DNA from: Cryptomeria japonica
Taxonomy: Eukaryota; Streptophyta; Pinopsida; Cupressales; Cupressaceae
Length of the DNA: 64,000 bases
Reading direction: 5' to 3'
Assembly: GCF_030272615.1 (NCBI RefSeq)
Contig: NC_081409.1
Location: 530,756,291-530,820,290, forward strand
A program made the translations under genes and the position numbers. Within the stretch, counting starts at the first letter, position 1. Each line of letters begins with the position of its first letter. Below are positions 44,984 through 57,151 of the stretch, one piece after another. The notes beneath the pieces are model-generated. The model saw only the letters and a program-made list of their open reading frames with translations. It made no database searches and was not told the DNA's origin.

Positions 44984-46638
44984 GAAGCAAGGTATGATGA
45001 CGTGTTGATTCAAAGAATAATCTCATTTTGATGATGATATTGGTTCGATAGGATGCCCCAGCTATTGATTGATAGATTGTGGTATGATGATGCCCCCTCA
45101 AGAGATCCATTGAGATAATTGACCTGTGGAGTTTTATGAATTTTTGCAAAATTGATATCCCGATTAGAAATAATTTAATTTCTGCAACTGTGGTTGATGA
45201 AAATGTGAGTTCTACAATCATGGTGATGTGGTTCTTGATTATTGATAAATCTTGATTGGTTAGATTGATAAGATCGAGATTCATTCTAGTTTCAGGAATG
45301 ACACCTCCTGTATAACACAAAGATGTTCAAAGCATCTGGTTTCAGGAACAATATATCCTGTATAAGATATGATCAAAACATCTAGTTTCAGGAAAGATAC
45401 ATCCTCTATAAGACATGATAGGATTGATTTAGATGTGATTGATTAGAATTGATAAGATTGATTGGGTATAGAACTGACAATTTGTTGATATGAAGTTGCA
45501 GAAAGATTCAAATATGCTGATGTTGGTTTTGTTGAGGGCAGAGTATAAGATTTTTGCTGGTTCGATAATATCTGGATAGAGATGACTCACCAGTCTAATT
45601 GCGTATACACTTGTGATGATACCTTGATGATTCCTGTGATAGATTTAACCTTGGATAAAATGAGCATGCAAGATCCCATGAAAGAATGAAATGCAAGCTT
45701 AAATGCAAAGCTATGATCGGACCAATCATTGGATTATTGCATTTTGTCATCATTGAGATTTTGAAATGTGGGAAGTGAGTGCAAATATCGATGGTATAAT
45801 TAAACCATGATGACCTGAGCACTGCTTTCTTGGCTTTTGATATGGCAAGTTAGCACAAGCATCAAGGTATAATTGAACCGAGATGACTTGAGTTTTGCTT
45901 GCGTAAAACAGGCAGTATTAACCATTTCAATACGCAAATCGAAAATGTCTTTGATGATACTCCGATGATCATGTCCTGAGACAAATTTGCACATAATAAT
46001 GATTAATTTATAGACAACAGACAAGAAAAATATCATGTTCCTTCCTTGTTCCTCTAATCAAAGACATCTTGGAGTCACTCAGAAATCATGATAGCAAAAA
46101 TCAAGATAGAAAAGTTGAACAATCATGTTAAAATCATTATTCAAAAGAGATCATCCATGTGTTTAGACTGACTTTGTGATAGTTTGATGGTTGATAATTT
46201 GATCTTGTGTTCAACGTTGGATGTGTCACATTTTTCGCTTGATAAGAGTTGTTTAACTGTTGTTCTACCTGTTTGATTAAGCTCAAAATGATCAAGAATT
46301 TTGCCCCATCTAAGTGCAGGATTTTGCCCCAAGCCTAGAAACAAAGTTGTTATGATATACTCAATGATCCAAACCATGGCGAGAGATTAGCTAGGATGTT
46401 TGTGTATGTACAAAGGCTTCATTATGCATATGAACAACGCTGATGGAAAATGAATGCAAGCGGAAAGATGCATGAACTAATAGATGGAAAATCTAGCAGA
46501 TAGATAGCATTTATTTGCCAGGTTTTCACCATCTATTTTTATTGCACTTTTTCTTATATTTGATTTTTTTTCTGAATTTTTTTGGATTTTAACTTTTTTT
46601 GATTTTTTTTTTTCACTGTTTTTTTGTTTTTTGCTTTT
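44984..46638 (-). other. 3' untranslated region of the gypsy element with tandem repeats
   Basis: No gene. At about 45290-45425 a ~56-bp unit (gtttcaggaa ... cctgtataa ... catctg) occurs three times. Around 45600-45900 the phrases aattgaaccgagatgac/aattaaaccatgatgac also recur. A T-rich tract lies at 46550-46640, next to the integrase stop. Tandem repeats here are usual for Tat/Ogre elements. Confidence 0.65.
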
Positions 46639-49607
46639 TTAGACATAGAATTTCTTCAGATGCATGTTATTGATGGGTTTGTCGAGCTGATCTTTGTCCT
46701 GTGTTGATAGTTGATATGCTCCTGATCCAAATACTACTATGACCACAAACAGACCTAACCAGTTTGGTTCAAACTTTCCTTTCTTTTCTCAATCTGCCTG
46801 GTTGTGTGGATTTTCTTTTAGTACTAGTTCCCCTACTTGAAAGAATCATGGTTTGACCCTGTGATTATAACTCCAGTACATTCTTTGCTGATATACCTTT
46901 AAATGATCAAAGGCATTTTGTCTTCGTTCATGGATTAATTCTAACTCTTGTAATCTAGATACTCATTGTTCTTCATCTGGGATGAGACCTTTTAATGATA
47001 CTCGTAAAGAAGGTATCTCCACTTCTAATGACAGTATTGCTTCTGATCCATAAACCAGAGAGAAAGGTGTGGCACCTATTGGTGTGCAGATACTGGTATA
47101 GTAGGCCCATAGAGAAGGGTTTAATTGAATATGTCAATTTCTTCCAGCATCATTCACTATCTTTTTGAGGATTTTCAAAATAGTTTTGTTTGATGCTTTT
47201 TCTTTCCCATTTCCCTGTGGATAGTAGAGTGTGGAGAATCTGTGTTGGATCTTGAATTTCTCACATAGCTCTTGTACATCCTGATTCTTGAACGGTCACC
47301 CATTATCAATGATAATGGTCATCGGTATTCCATAGCGACAGATGATGTAGTTCAAGATAAATGCAACAATTTGTTTTCCTGTGATATTTGTGAGAGGTAC
47401 TGCCTCAATCCATTTTGTGAAATATTTTGTAGCTACAAGGATGAATTTGTGACCATTAGATGAAGAAGGATTTATCTTTCCTACTAGATCAAGACCCCAT
47501 TGGTAGAAAGGCCAAGATGTTGCCAAAGCATGAAGTTCTTGTGCTAGTGCATGAATCAAATTCCCATGGATCTGACATTGTTTGCATGTTCTAGCTATCT
47601 GAAAATAATCTCTTTCCATAGTTGGCCAATAATAGCCCAAGCATATCACTTTTTTTGAAAGGGTAAGACCACTTGAATGAGTGCCACAAATGTCGTTATG
47701 GACTTCATGTAAGGCCTTCTCAGATTATTCTTGTTCGAGACATCTTAAAAGAGTACAGTCTAGACCTTGTTTAAATAGGGTATCCACGACAAGAGTAAAA
47801 TGGGAGGATTGGCAAATAAAGTTTCTCTTTTGATTTTTTGATAAGTCGAGAGGGAGGATATTATCTTTTAGGTATGTGTAAGTTTGGCCATAACAGGAGG
47901 AATCATGCCCAACAAGTTGACAAATAGTTTGGGAATCAAGACAATTATGAGCAGGGTAAAACAACTCTTCCACCAGGAATTCATAATGCTATTGATTTTC
48001 CTGTGTCTGAAGGAGAGAAGCAAGTGTAGCCATGGCATCTGCTGCTTTGTTGTCATTCCTTGGAATCTACTGAAAAGTTCTTTCTACAAAGTATTTCTTG
48101 ATATCATCAACCATATTTTTATAAGGTATTATTTTTTTGTCCTTTGTTTGATAATCATCATTAATTTGATTGATGATGAGCTGAGAGTCTCCAAAGACTT
48201 GAAGTTATGTAATGTTCCATTCTATAGCCATTTTGATACCTGTTACCAAAGCTTCATACTCTATTGTGTTGTTGGTGCATGGAAAGCTTAATTTGTATGC
48301 TTTTGGAATTGTATGACCTTGTGGTGTGATGAATAGAATGCCTGCTCTTGACCCATGTTGTGTAGATGAACCATCAAAGTATAATTGCCATGTTTTTGTG
48401 GTGACTGTTAGGATATCAGTGTCGAGAAACTCAATCTGTAAAGGATGATCATCTTGAAGTGGCGCCTCTGCTAGTTGACCTGCAATGACTTGTAATTTTT
48501 GAGAAGCAAAAACTACTACCAAGCATGCCTTTTCTATTGGTGAATAGTTGATCTCGTATCCTACTAGTGTTCTGATGATGTAGTAGATAGCTCATTATTT
48601 TCCTTCATTATCCTGTTGTGCAAGCAGAACTCCTAATGATGCTTCAGTGGTCAATACATAAAGTAACAATGGTTTTCCTAGAATTGGTGATATTAGGATG
48701 GGTGGTTGCATGAGATATGCCTTGATCTTGTTGAATTCATCCACACATTGATGGTCCCACTTGAAATGAACATTTTTGTGTAATAGATGAGTAAATGATT
48801 GATATTTATCTGCTAGTTGAGCAACAAATCTTCTGATTGACTAGAGTCTTCCTTAGAGTGATCTTGGGAGATGCCATTTCCATGATTGCTTTGACCTTAG
48901 CTGGATCCACTTTGATACCTCTAGCTAAAATAATGTATCCCAATAGCTTGCCTGAAGTGACACCAAAGGCACATTTCTCAGGGTTTAGTCGTAGCTTGTA
49001 TTGTTCTAATGTGTCAAAGATCTTTTCCAGTATCCCTATATATTCTTCTTTGTTGTATGATTTAGCCAATATGTCATCCACATAGTCTTCCATGAATGTA
49101 TGCATCATGTCATGAAATATAGTTGGCATAGCTCTTTGATATGTAGCACCTACATTCTTTAATCCAAAAGGCATGACGTTCCAGCAGAAAGTACCCCATG
49201 GACATGTGGAAGCTGTCTTTTCTTCATCTTTGGGTACTATTTTGATCTGGTTGTATCTGTAGAAACCATCCATTAAAGAAAACATGGACTGTCCAACAAT
49301 TAAATCTACAATGATATTGATGTTAGGCAAAGTAAAATCATCCTTTGGACATGCATTATTAAGATCTATGAAGTCTATGCATATTCTGATGCTTTTATCT
49401 AGTTTTGAAATAGGAACGATGTTGGATACCCATTGAGGATAGGCAACAGGTCTGATGAATCCAAGATCCAATAATTTCTTTAGTTCTGCTTTGACTAGAA
49501 TAGCGATATGTGGATGCATTTTCCTTAACTTCTGTTTGACTGGTTTGGCTCCTGGACTAACATTTAAGTGATGCATAATAAGCTCTAGATCCAACCATGG
49601 CATGTCT
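46639..49607 (-). pseudogene. Gypsy pol: reverse transcriptase, two RNase H domains, integrase
   Basis: The reverse transcriptase (49607-~48806) has RICIDFIDLNNACPKDDF, VMPFGLKNVGATYQR and the YVDD box (49084-49073). A first RNase H remnant follows, then a second at 48522-48205 (YFDGSSTQHGSRAG, EYEAL). The integrase has its zinc region (CKQCQIHG) near 47590 and DDE-core aspartates near 47490 and 47300. At the third catalytic position the frame reads NGKEKASNK, with Lys where Glu is expected (near 47195). The tail KGKFEPNWLG and INNMHLKKFYV ends at 46639. Several stops and frameshifts are present. An intact version would copy and insert element DNA; this one is inactive. Confidence 0.88.
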
Positions 49608-52600
49608 GCATTTGGTCGGTTCCTTTGAACTTGCCCGAAACTACCCATACAAGGCCTATGAAGCTCATTCTTGCCTTTGCAAGTAGATTTCTAGGCTGGT
49701 GGAAAAGAGGAGGAGAGAGTTGGAACAAGGCTTGGCTTCACCTTCCCAAGACTTGATGTCCTGCATGATTACAATGAAGGATGAGGAGAATAAGACTCTT
49801 ACTAAAAAGGAGATCATTGATAATGTGGTGGTCATCATGATTGCAGGCCATGACACTACTTATGTTCTTCTCACACATGTTGTTAGAACTTTGGCACTCT
49901 ATCCAAGCATCTACGAAAACATCATCCAAGGTATATTCTTTGTCTCATCAACTTAAATAACACACTCTAAACTTTGATTCTTTGCTTCTTTCAAATTTTA
50001 TTAGAATGAGAAACCAAAACAAGTAATCTAAACTTTGATTCTTTGCTTCTTTCAAGTTTTGTTAAAATGGGAAACCAAAAGATGTACGAATTAAATTTTG
50101 ATTCTTTTCTTTTTTTAAGTTTTGTTAAAATGGGAAACCAAAAGAATTATGAATTAAGGTTAGATCTTGGTCCATTGGCCTAGAAACAAGTGTTGACTTG
50201 CAATATATAAAATACAATGCATGATATAAAGTTCTAATTCGATGTTATCTTATTGTCTTATTAATTATGAAAACTTTTTAAAATTTATCTTATACACATA
50301 ATACTATTTTTCTTATATATTGTATATTTTCCTTTTCATCATTAAATAAGTTATTATATAATTCATTTTTTTCTATATTAAGCAGAGATTTTGTATTTTA
50401 TCTTTTTTTTTTTGCAATAGATGCTAAGTTATAATAAAAAACACAATTTGGTTTTATCTTAAAACTTCAAAAAAAAAGTTTTTATATATTTGTACATTTA
50501 ATTTTATAATTTTTTTTCTCTTGGTTTTAAGTTATGACTTGCAATATATTAAATATAATTCATGATATGAAGTTTTAATTATGATGAGATCATATTGTCT
50601 GCATAAATTATTAAAATTATTTGAACTTTATTTTGTATACATAATATTTATTTATTTTTCTAGTTATATTTGTGTATTTTACTTTTCATCATTAAATAAG
50701 TTATTATAGAATCCAATACTATTCTATATTAGGTAAAGATTTTGTATTTTATGGTTTTTTTTTTGGATTAAAGTTGATAAATAATGTAAAAAAAAAAGTT
50801 TAGTTTAAAATTTATCAAAAAAAATTCCTCTTTCAGTTGTTCTATTTCATTTTAATGATGGTTCACAGAGTATAACCCGAAACATCGATGTAAAAATTCT
50901 TACACAGTTGAATCCATAAATATATCACAATCAATAGTTTAGTTTCTTCTTAGAACTTTTAAAAATTGTATTTATATATGTGTGTACATTTATTTTATAA
51001 TTATTGTCTCTTCATCTCGAAACAAATGTTGGCTTGCAAATATAAAATATAATTCTTCATATGAAGTTCTAATTACAATGTGATCATATCGTCTACATAA
51101 TTCTTTTAAATCTTTCAACTTTATCTTGAACATATAATATTATTTTCTATTATATTATGTATGGGTAAAAGTACAAAGTTGTGTCACACTTTTATAAAGG
51201 AAATGGTCATTGCTGATTCAAATTTTAAAAATAAATCAATAAAAATTAGAATATTTCTTTTGAATTTTGAAATGATGTAAAAAATAAAATTTATATTCTT
51301 TTGTCTATTTTATGTTTGTAATTTTAACAAAATTTTAAAAAATTATTTGAATGTAGTTTTTTATAAAGTAAACACTATAATTTAGTTGTTGATAAAATGC
51401 TGAAATTGAAGTTACACAAGCCACCACACTTTATTTAGTAAATTTCATTTTTTTCATCAATTTTTTTGTGTATATTGATTACTTGAAACTTTAGTGCATG
51501 GATATATTTTTTACTATTTTGTATAAATATATATTTTTCAATAAATTTCAAAAAATGTGTGTGCTGAAATATAACTCTTTCCAATTCCCACCAATTTTTT
51601 TCTTATTTATTTATCCAAGTTAGAAAATAATTATACAACCTTTGACATAGATTCATTTCTCCACTGTATCATATTTTTTTCAAAATTTTTAAATAAATTT
51701 TAGTATTTTTCTTTGACAAGATAATCAACCTTATATTTTAGTGATGATGACCTACTTTCAATAAAAATAAAATATAAAATAAAAAATCAAAAAACTAATT
51801 AAAATATTAAAAGATATATATTTTAAAAAATTCACTTATAGATCTATAAAAGGGTATTTTTACATTTCAAAAAAAAAATTATTTATAAGAGTAGGAGTTG
51901 TTGAAACATCGAGTTATTTAATTTTTTATTTTTTTGGGGCAATTAGACCCAAAGTGGTATAAAATATACATTTAGTAGACACTTCCAGTTGGAAAAGTTG
52001 CGGTCCATATATAACTGAGCTATAATGAATCTATATAGACCATATGTTTGACTAACATTAACTTTTAGTTAGAATTGCTTAAATTCACTTGTGCCAATAA
52101 GTTAACCTGAAACGTGACACTGTTTTGTGCTTTTACCTGTATTTTACTTTTTATCTCTAAATAAGTTCATGTAGAATCCAATTTTCTTCTATATTAGTTA
52201 AAGATTGTACATTATGTTTTTTTGGGACATATAGTTGATAAATAATATAAAAATACATAGTTTAGTTCAATCTTAGAACTTTTAAAAGTTGAATTTATAT
52301 ATGTGTACGTTGAATTTTTATAATTGTGTTTTTTGGACTTCTTATTTTATTTTAATAATATATCTTCTACATGATATAATTTAACTTTATATTTTAATTT
52401 GTATTTTCGTATATGGTAGAGCAAAACATGGTTTTAGAAGGGAAGCAACCAAATGAACCTCTTAAATGGGAAGATATTCGTAAAATGAAGTATACATGGA
52501 AGGTCACCCAAGAAACATTGCGTATGTTCCCTCAAATTTTTGGAGGATTTAGGAAAATAGTTGAAGATATTGAATATGAAGGCTATACAATTCCTAAAGG

Positions 52601-53008
52601 ATGGCAGGTATGTGTTTCTTCTTAATTATAAGGCATGCCAATTAATTAATTATGAATATTGAATTATATAATGTCATATACTTCTTAGTTTATTTATGTA
52701 ATTTATAATTTGAACAACTATATTGGGAGACAAGCACTTCACATAGGAATCCAAAGATTTTCAAAGAACCAAATAAATTTGATGAATCTCATTTCGACAA
52801 TCAAATTCCATCATATACTTTTACACCATTTGGAGGAGGACCTCGAATTTGCCCTGGCTATGATTTTGCAAAGATAGAAACGATGATATTTTTGCACCAT
52901 TTAATAACCAAATGGAAGTGGTCTTTAAAGGATCGAGAGGAAAAAATAATATGTGACCCTTCACCTATTCCTGCTACAGGATTACTAATCAAGCTTCAAG
53001 CTAAGTGA
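49608..53008 (+). pseudogene. Truncated P450 pseudogene (copy 2)
   Basis: Matches the gene at 37983-42003 from codon 218 onward: exon 1 remnant 49608-49930, exon 2 52420-52607, exon 3 52718-53008. The promoter and the first ~217 codons are absent. A one-base deletion near 49648 shifts frame, and the codon equal to CAG in the gene is TAG at 49684-49686. The exon 3 acceptor AG (41711-41712 in the gene) is AA here (52716-52717). The I-helix AGHDTT, ETLR and haem-loop sequences persist. Four of the five exon 2 differences change an amino acid, as expected without selection. Confidence 0.93.
51163..52137 (-). mobile_element. Small non-coding TIR element, copy C3, in the P450 pseudogene
   Basis: Duplicated with the P450 segment. 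Begins GGGTAAAAGTACAAAG and ends tgtgcttttacc. Flanked by perfect TGTAT (51158-51162 and 52138-52142), clearer than in C2. Confidence 0.88.
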
Positions 53009-53733
53009 GTGAATAAAAGTATAATAGAAAGGTACTCCTAAAGTAATAAATATTATGACCAATAGACTTCTAATTAGCGGTCATTAATGATGGTATATAT
53101 CTCCATCCATGGTGCTAATGTCATGTCATATTATTGATTTGCACCTTATCGTATTTATTTTTATTTGTAAGAAAGGCCATGAATGCCATGAGTCACATGT
53201 CTCTAATTCTAAGTGAGTTATATCATGTTCCATTTTAAAGTTGGTTTATTATTCATGTATATGTTTTGGACCTTATTTATTTTTGAGGCATTTTAAAGAT
53301 TATAGTTTTGTGGCAAAAAAAATTTCATATATAATATTATTTATTTTATTTTTTGTCTTATATTGTAATATATATTTTTTTTTCAAAATAATTGTTTGAT
53401 TAATTTTCACATATATTTTTCAGTAACATTATAAATGCAATCTTAAGAATTAGATATGTAAAAATTTATTCATGTGAAAAATTCATGATACAAATGCAAT
53501 CATTATTATGAAAATATGGCAACATTATTTGTTGTAGTATACATTATCTTCAAATTTACTCCTTGGAGGTATATATGGTTATAAATTGTTTGTCTTCATT
53601 TCATGTTAGAAGTAAAAGCTTACCACGTTATTCAAGGCATGGGGAATATTTCCTATATGAATAAAAAATTCTATAGTGACGACTCTACATAATTTAAACT
53701 TGTCTCTACAAGAAATTATCAATCACTTTGAAG

Positions 53734-55326
53734 ATGGAGATAGAAAATGTTAAAAACAAAAAATTTAATTTATGGAAGCTTATGATAGAATATCTTCTAA
53801 ATATATATCAATAGCTTATTGAGCTAGAAAAAATTATTTAAATTATGAAAATAAAGCAATAACCTAGTATTGATAAGATGAAATAGAGTCAAATCTAGTG
53901 TGATCACTTTAAGATTTTTAGTAGCTCAGTGCATAATGCACTTCCAAGGAACCCTAGAGGATGTGAACCAAAAATACATAAGATTACATGAAAATATTTT
54001 TATTGAAGTAATTAAGTTTAACATACACATCAATCACAAGAACTAAGCTCAAACCTCGAGATAACGTCAACTTTTTAGCAACTAACACTAGACAAGCAGA
54101 AAAATAACACCTAAAAAAACAATTGAACATGGGGAAAGGCATCTAAAACTATAGGAAAAGGTTTATGAGGTTATTATAGTTACATATGACCCTTCTCAAA
54201 GTTACACAACCCGATTTAGATAACAAGACCATCTATTAGTTCCTAGGTGTCATTGATGAGCTCAAACAAGCACCTATTCACACTTGAATTCCATTGATGA
54301 CATCCAAACTCAACTTAAATCTACTCAAGACACCTTTGATGGTTCCTAGACACCACTATTTTTGAAACACAACTAAAAAAAGACAAATAGACACTCCAAG
54401 GTCCTAGAAACCCTACTAAATTGAACTATAAAACTAGGGTAACCAAACTGGACATAATCACCCGGAAAGGACACCTGCATGCCAACAAGACAATTGTGTG
54501 GAACAATAGTGTCCTAAAAGTATGCATTTATCCCAAACTGATGCTATTTTCCTCCAAAATTGCATTCAAAGCCAATAAGAAAGTGGAAGATTATGTTTAT
54601 CAGAATGATGACCTTGATGATGTAGAAGAAAATTTTGTGAGAATATTGAAGAAAGGCATAGGGAAATAAAAAGCTAAGTTACCCTTCAATTTTTTTAATT
54701 GTGGAATAATCATTCATTATGCATCTGAATGCACTTTCAAAGAAGATAACAATAGAAGAGGAGATGATAGAAATAAAAGAGGAGAAGACAAAAGAAATAA
54801 GTCTAGAAGAAATTTTTTATCCCAAAGAAAATAGCCACTCATTTGAAGGTGAGGATTGTGATGATTCAAATGATGAAACACTATTTATGGCTATGAAAGT
54901 TGATAATGTTGAAAAATGTAAGGAGTATGGTCCCTTTCCTAATAATAAAAATAATGAAAGATCATTGATTGTGTGGACTGCTCTTCATGCAAAAGAACCA
55001 AATGCTTGGGTGATCAACAATGGGTGTTGCAATCATATGACTAGTGATAGAACAAAGTTCATCAATATTAAAATGTGGAGTGGTGGATTAGTTAAATTTT
55101 TTGGCAAAGGGTATTCTCAAATTTGTGGCAAAGGAACCATTACCATTGATGGAAAAAACAATATTGAGGATGTTCTCTATTTTAAGGGATTGTAACATAA
55201 TCTTCTCAGTGTCAGTCATATGTGCAACAAATGATATAAAATTAAATTTCATGAAAAAGGTTGTGAAATCAAAAAAGGTAGTTCATGAAGATTAATTATA
55301 GAAGGAACAAGGACTGATGGAAATGT
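53734..55326 (+). pseudogene. Copia gag-protease fragment, copy 2
   Basis: Same gag start as at 42733. It continues past the duplication edge into 54719-55195 (protease region WVINNGCCNHMTSD, in which the catalytic DSG has become NNG) and the start of the pre-integrase region. At 55326 it joins the truncated LTR of B2. The element's integrase is missing, and RT sequence resumes at 60910. Confidence 0.82.
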
Positions 55327-55865
55327 TCATTGAGAGAGATGAGAGGATATGATATGATAAGAGAAAAAGAATAGATGATATTTTTGTATAAGGTGATATA
55401 GTTGACAGTGCAGGTTTTTGGTAATAGACAGAGCTTAAACCAGTACTCAATCTAGCATAGTTGATGCTGATCTAAAGTAGTACATTGTATTGGATTTTGA
55501 TAATCCATTTTGTAAGTCAGTGAGACTTTAGTTTTGTATTTGAGTAGTGAGCTCTAGGCTGCTAGCCTTCCTGCATGTGCAAGCCCCTCATTGTAAGTAA
55601 TATTTATTCATTGGCTAGTGAGTGAATATTGTGGGTCAAAAATCCCACCGAGGTTTTTCCCACACCGAGTTTCCTCGTTAAATATCTTGTGTTATGGTGT
55701 GTTCTCTATGTTGTCTCTATTATTCTTATTTATTGCATTAACTCTTATTTACCGGTACACTATTTTGGGATACAAAGTTCTTATTAAGTTTAAATATTTT
55801 GCTAATCAGTTAGACATTGATTCACCCCCCTCTCAGTGTCTTTGGGACTGTCATTGATTCTAATA
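55327..55865 (+). repeat. 5' LTR of B2 (5'-truncated)
   Basis: Equivalent to 60366-60909 of the 3' LTR. It joins copia protease sequence at a shared tcatt, suggesting a deletion with short homology. Ends CTAATA before the primer site. Confidence 0.88.
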
Positions 55866-55867
55866 AT

Positions 55868-55880
55868 TGGTATCAGATCC
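55868..55880 (+). other. Primer-binding site of B2
   Basis: TGGTATCAGATCC, matching the B1 site except for the end. It lies two bases after the LTR. Confidence 0.8.
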
Positions 55881-55921
55881 TGGTCCTCTATTTTCAAAAG
55901 CCTAATAGCTTGAGGAAGATT

Positions 55922-57022
55922 TTGACACTGGTACATAAGGAGAACTTAAGAAAACATTTGGAAGGAGCTCTTGTAGATTATGATGCAGAGAAATTCAAGA
56001 ATATCAAACTTGAAGATGATCTAAGGACTGCACATGAATTCATTAAAGGACTTCAAGAGAACCTTGCTATAGCAAAAAGTAAAAGAAAAGAACTTCATGA
56101 GAAGATGCAGAAAGATGATGAGGAAAAAGAAACTCTTAATGAACTTGCAAACAAGTTGAGATAGGAAAACAGTAATATGAAGAATGAAATGCAAGATATG
56201 ACTATGAGGTTATGTAAATATATTGAAGACAAGAAGAAGAATGAATAAGACTTGACTAGAAGACTCAATGATGCTAGAAATGAAAATTTAAGACTTTGTC
56301 ATGAAAATGATATGTTAAAGATAGATTTGATTCACATGCAACATGATAAAACTGAGCTTATGAGACAAAAGGGAATTCTGGAAAATGAGTTGGCTACTGC
56401 AAATCAACACAAAGAGAAATTCAAGAAAAGTTTAGAGGAGCTTGATGACATGCTAAAAAATCAGAAACCTAATGGAGATACAAATGGACTTGGATTTGAA
56501 GTTGGAGAAAGTTCTGGTACTGCAAACAATCTAGATCAGAACAAACCAGTAAGACAACCTAATGCTTATAAGTTTAATGGCAAATATTTCAATTGCAACA
56601 AATATGGTCATAGAGCAAATCAGTGTAGATTTAGAAACAATCAGAATATTAATGCACCCACTGGTCAATGTTCCAAATGCAACAAAATGAATGTGAAATG
56701 CTATATTTGTGGAAGATATGGACACCTATCTAATCAATGCAGAACACAAACTGACGTAGGATATGGAAAGGATATTCAGAGGAATAATGTGACTTGTTAT
56801 GCTTGTAAGAAAATTGGACATATTGCCAAATTTTGTAGAAGCAAGACTTCACCGGCAAACAATAAAGGATCTAGTTTGAAAGGCAAAGAAAAGGTAGATG
56901 AGGTAAAGCAAGAATTTTCAAAACAATGGATTAGGAAGAGAGATCAAAATGTTGATGAAACTATCTCTATACTGGTAGAACAGAGTAATCCTTCACCGAC
57001 AGGAGATTCTTCATCCAACTAA
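55922..57022 (+). pseudogene. B2 ORF1: coiled-coil and zinc-knuckle gag-like protein
   Basis: Homologue of B1 ORF1 in one frame with two stops (56162 and 56246). Its Lys/Glu-rich coiled-coil region is followed by zinc knuckles FNCNKYGHRANQC (first Cys changed to Phe), a shortened second, CYICGRYGHLSNQC and CYACKKIGHIAKFC, near 56590-56845. It ends SSN-stop at 57020-57022 like B1. At the expected start there is an in-frame TTG, where copia A has ATG and B1 has CTG. Confidence 0.82.
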
Positions 57023-57151
57023 GAAATAACCCTTTGGGGTATTGCAGTAAGTTGAAAATCATGTAGATTAACCTCGGTCGATGGTGAGAAAATATATTTC
57101 TTCTTTACCGGCAGATGTGTTAAGTTTTCACTTAACTGGGGAGCATTTAAT

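Larger units (their letters stand above)
43901..49607 (-). mobile_element. Truncated Tat/Ogre-like Ty3/gypsy element
   Basis: On the minus strand the order is reverse transcriptase, RNase H, second RNase H, integrase, 3' untranslated repeats, polypurine tract, 3' LTR. The LTR end coincides with the edge of the duplicated copia fragment at 43900/43901, so this is a true insertion edge. At the other end it stops just upstream of the reverse transcriptase core at 49607, joined to P450 exon 1. The 5' LTR, gag and protease are missing. Two RNase H domains place it in the Tat/Ogre group. Confidence 0.88.
49608..54902 (+). repeat. Segmental duplication, copy 2
   Basis: Direct repeat of 38635-43900 with the same intron repeats, the same small TIR element and the same copia gag fragment. 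It begins inside P450 exon 1, where the gypsy reverse transcriptase is fused. Confidence 0.93.
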
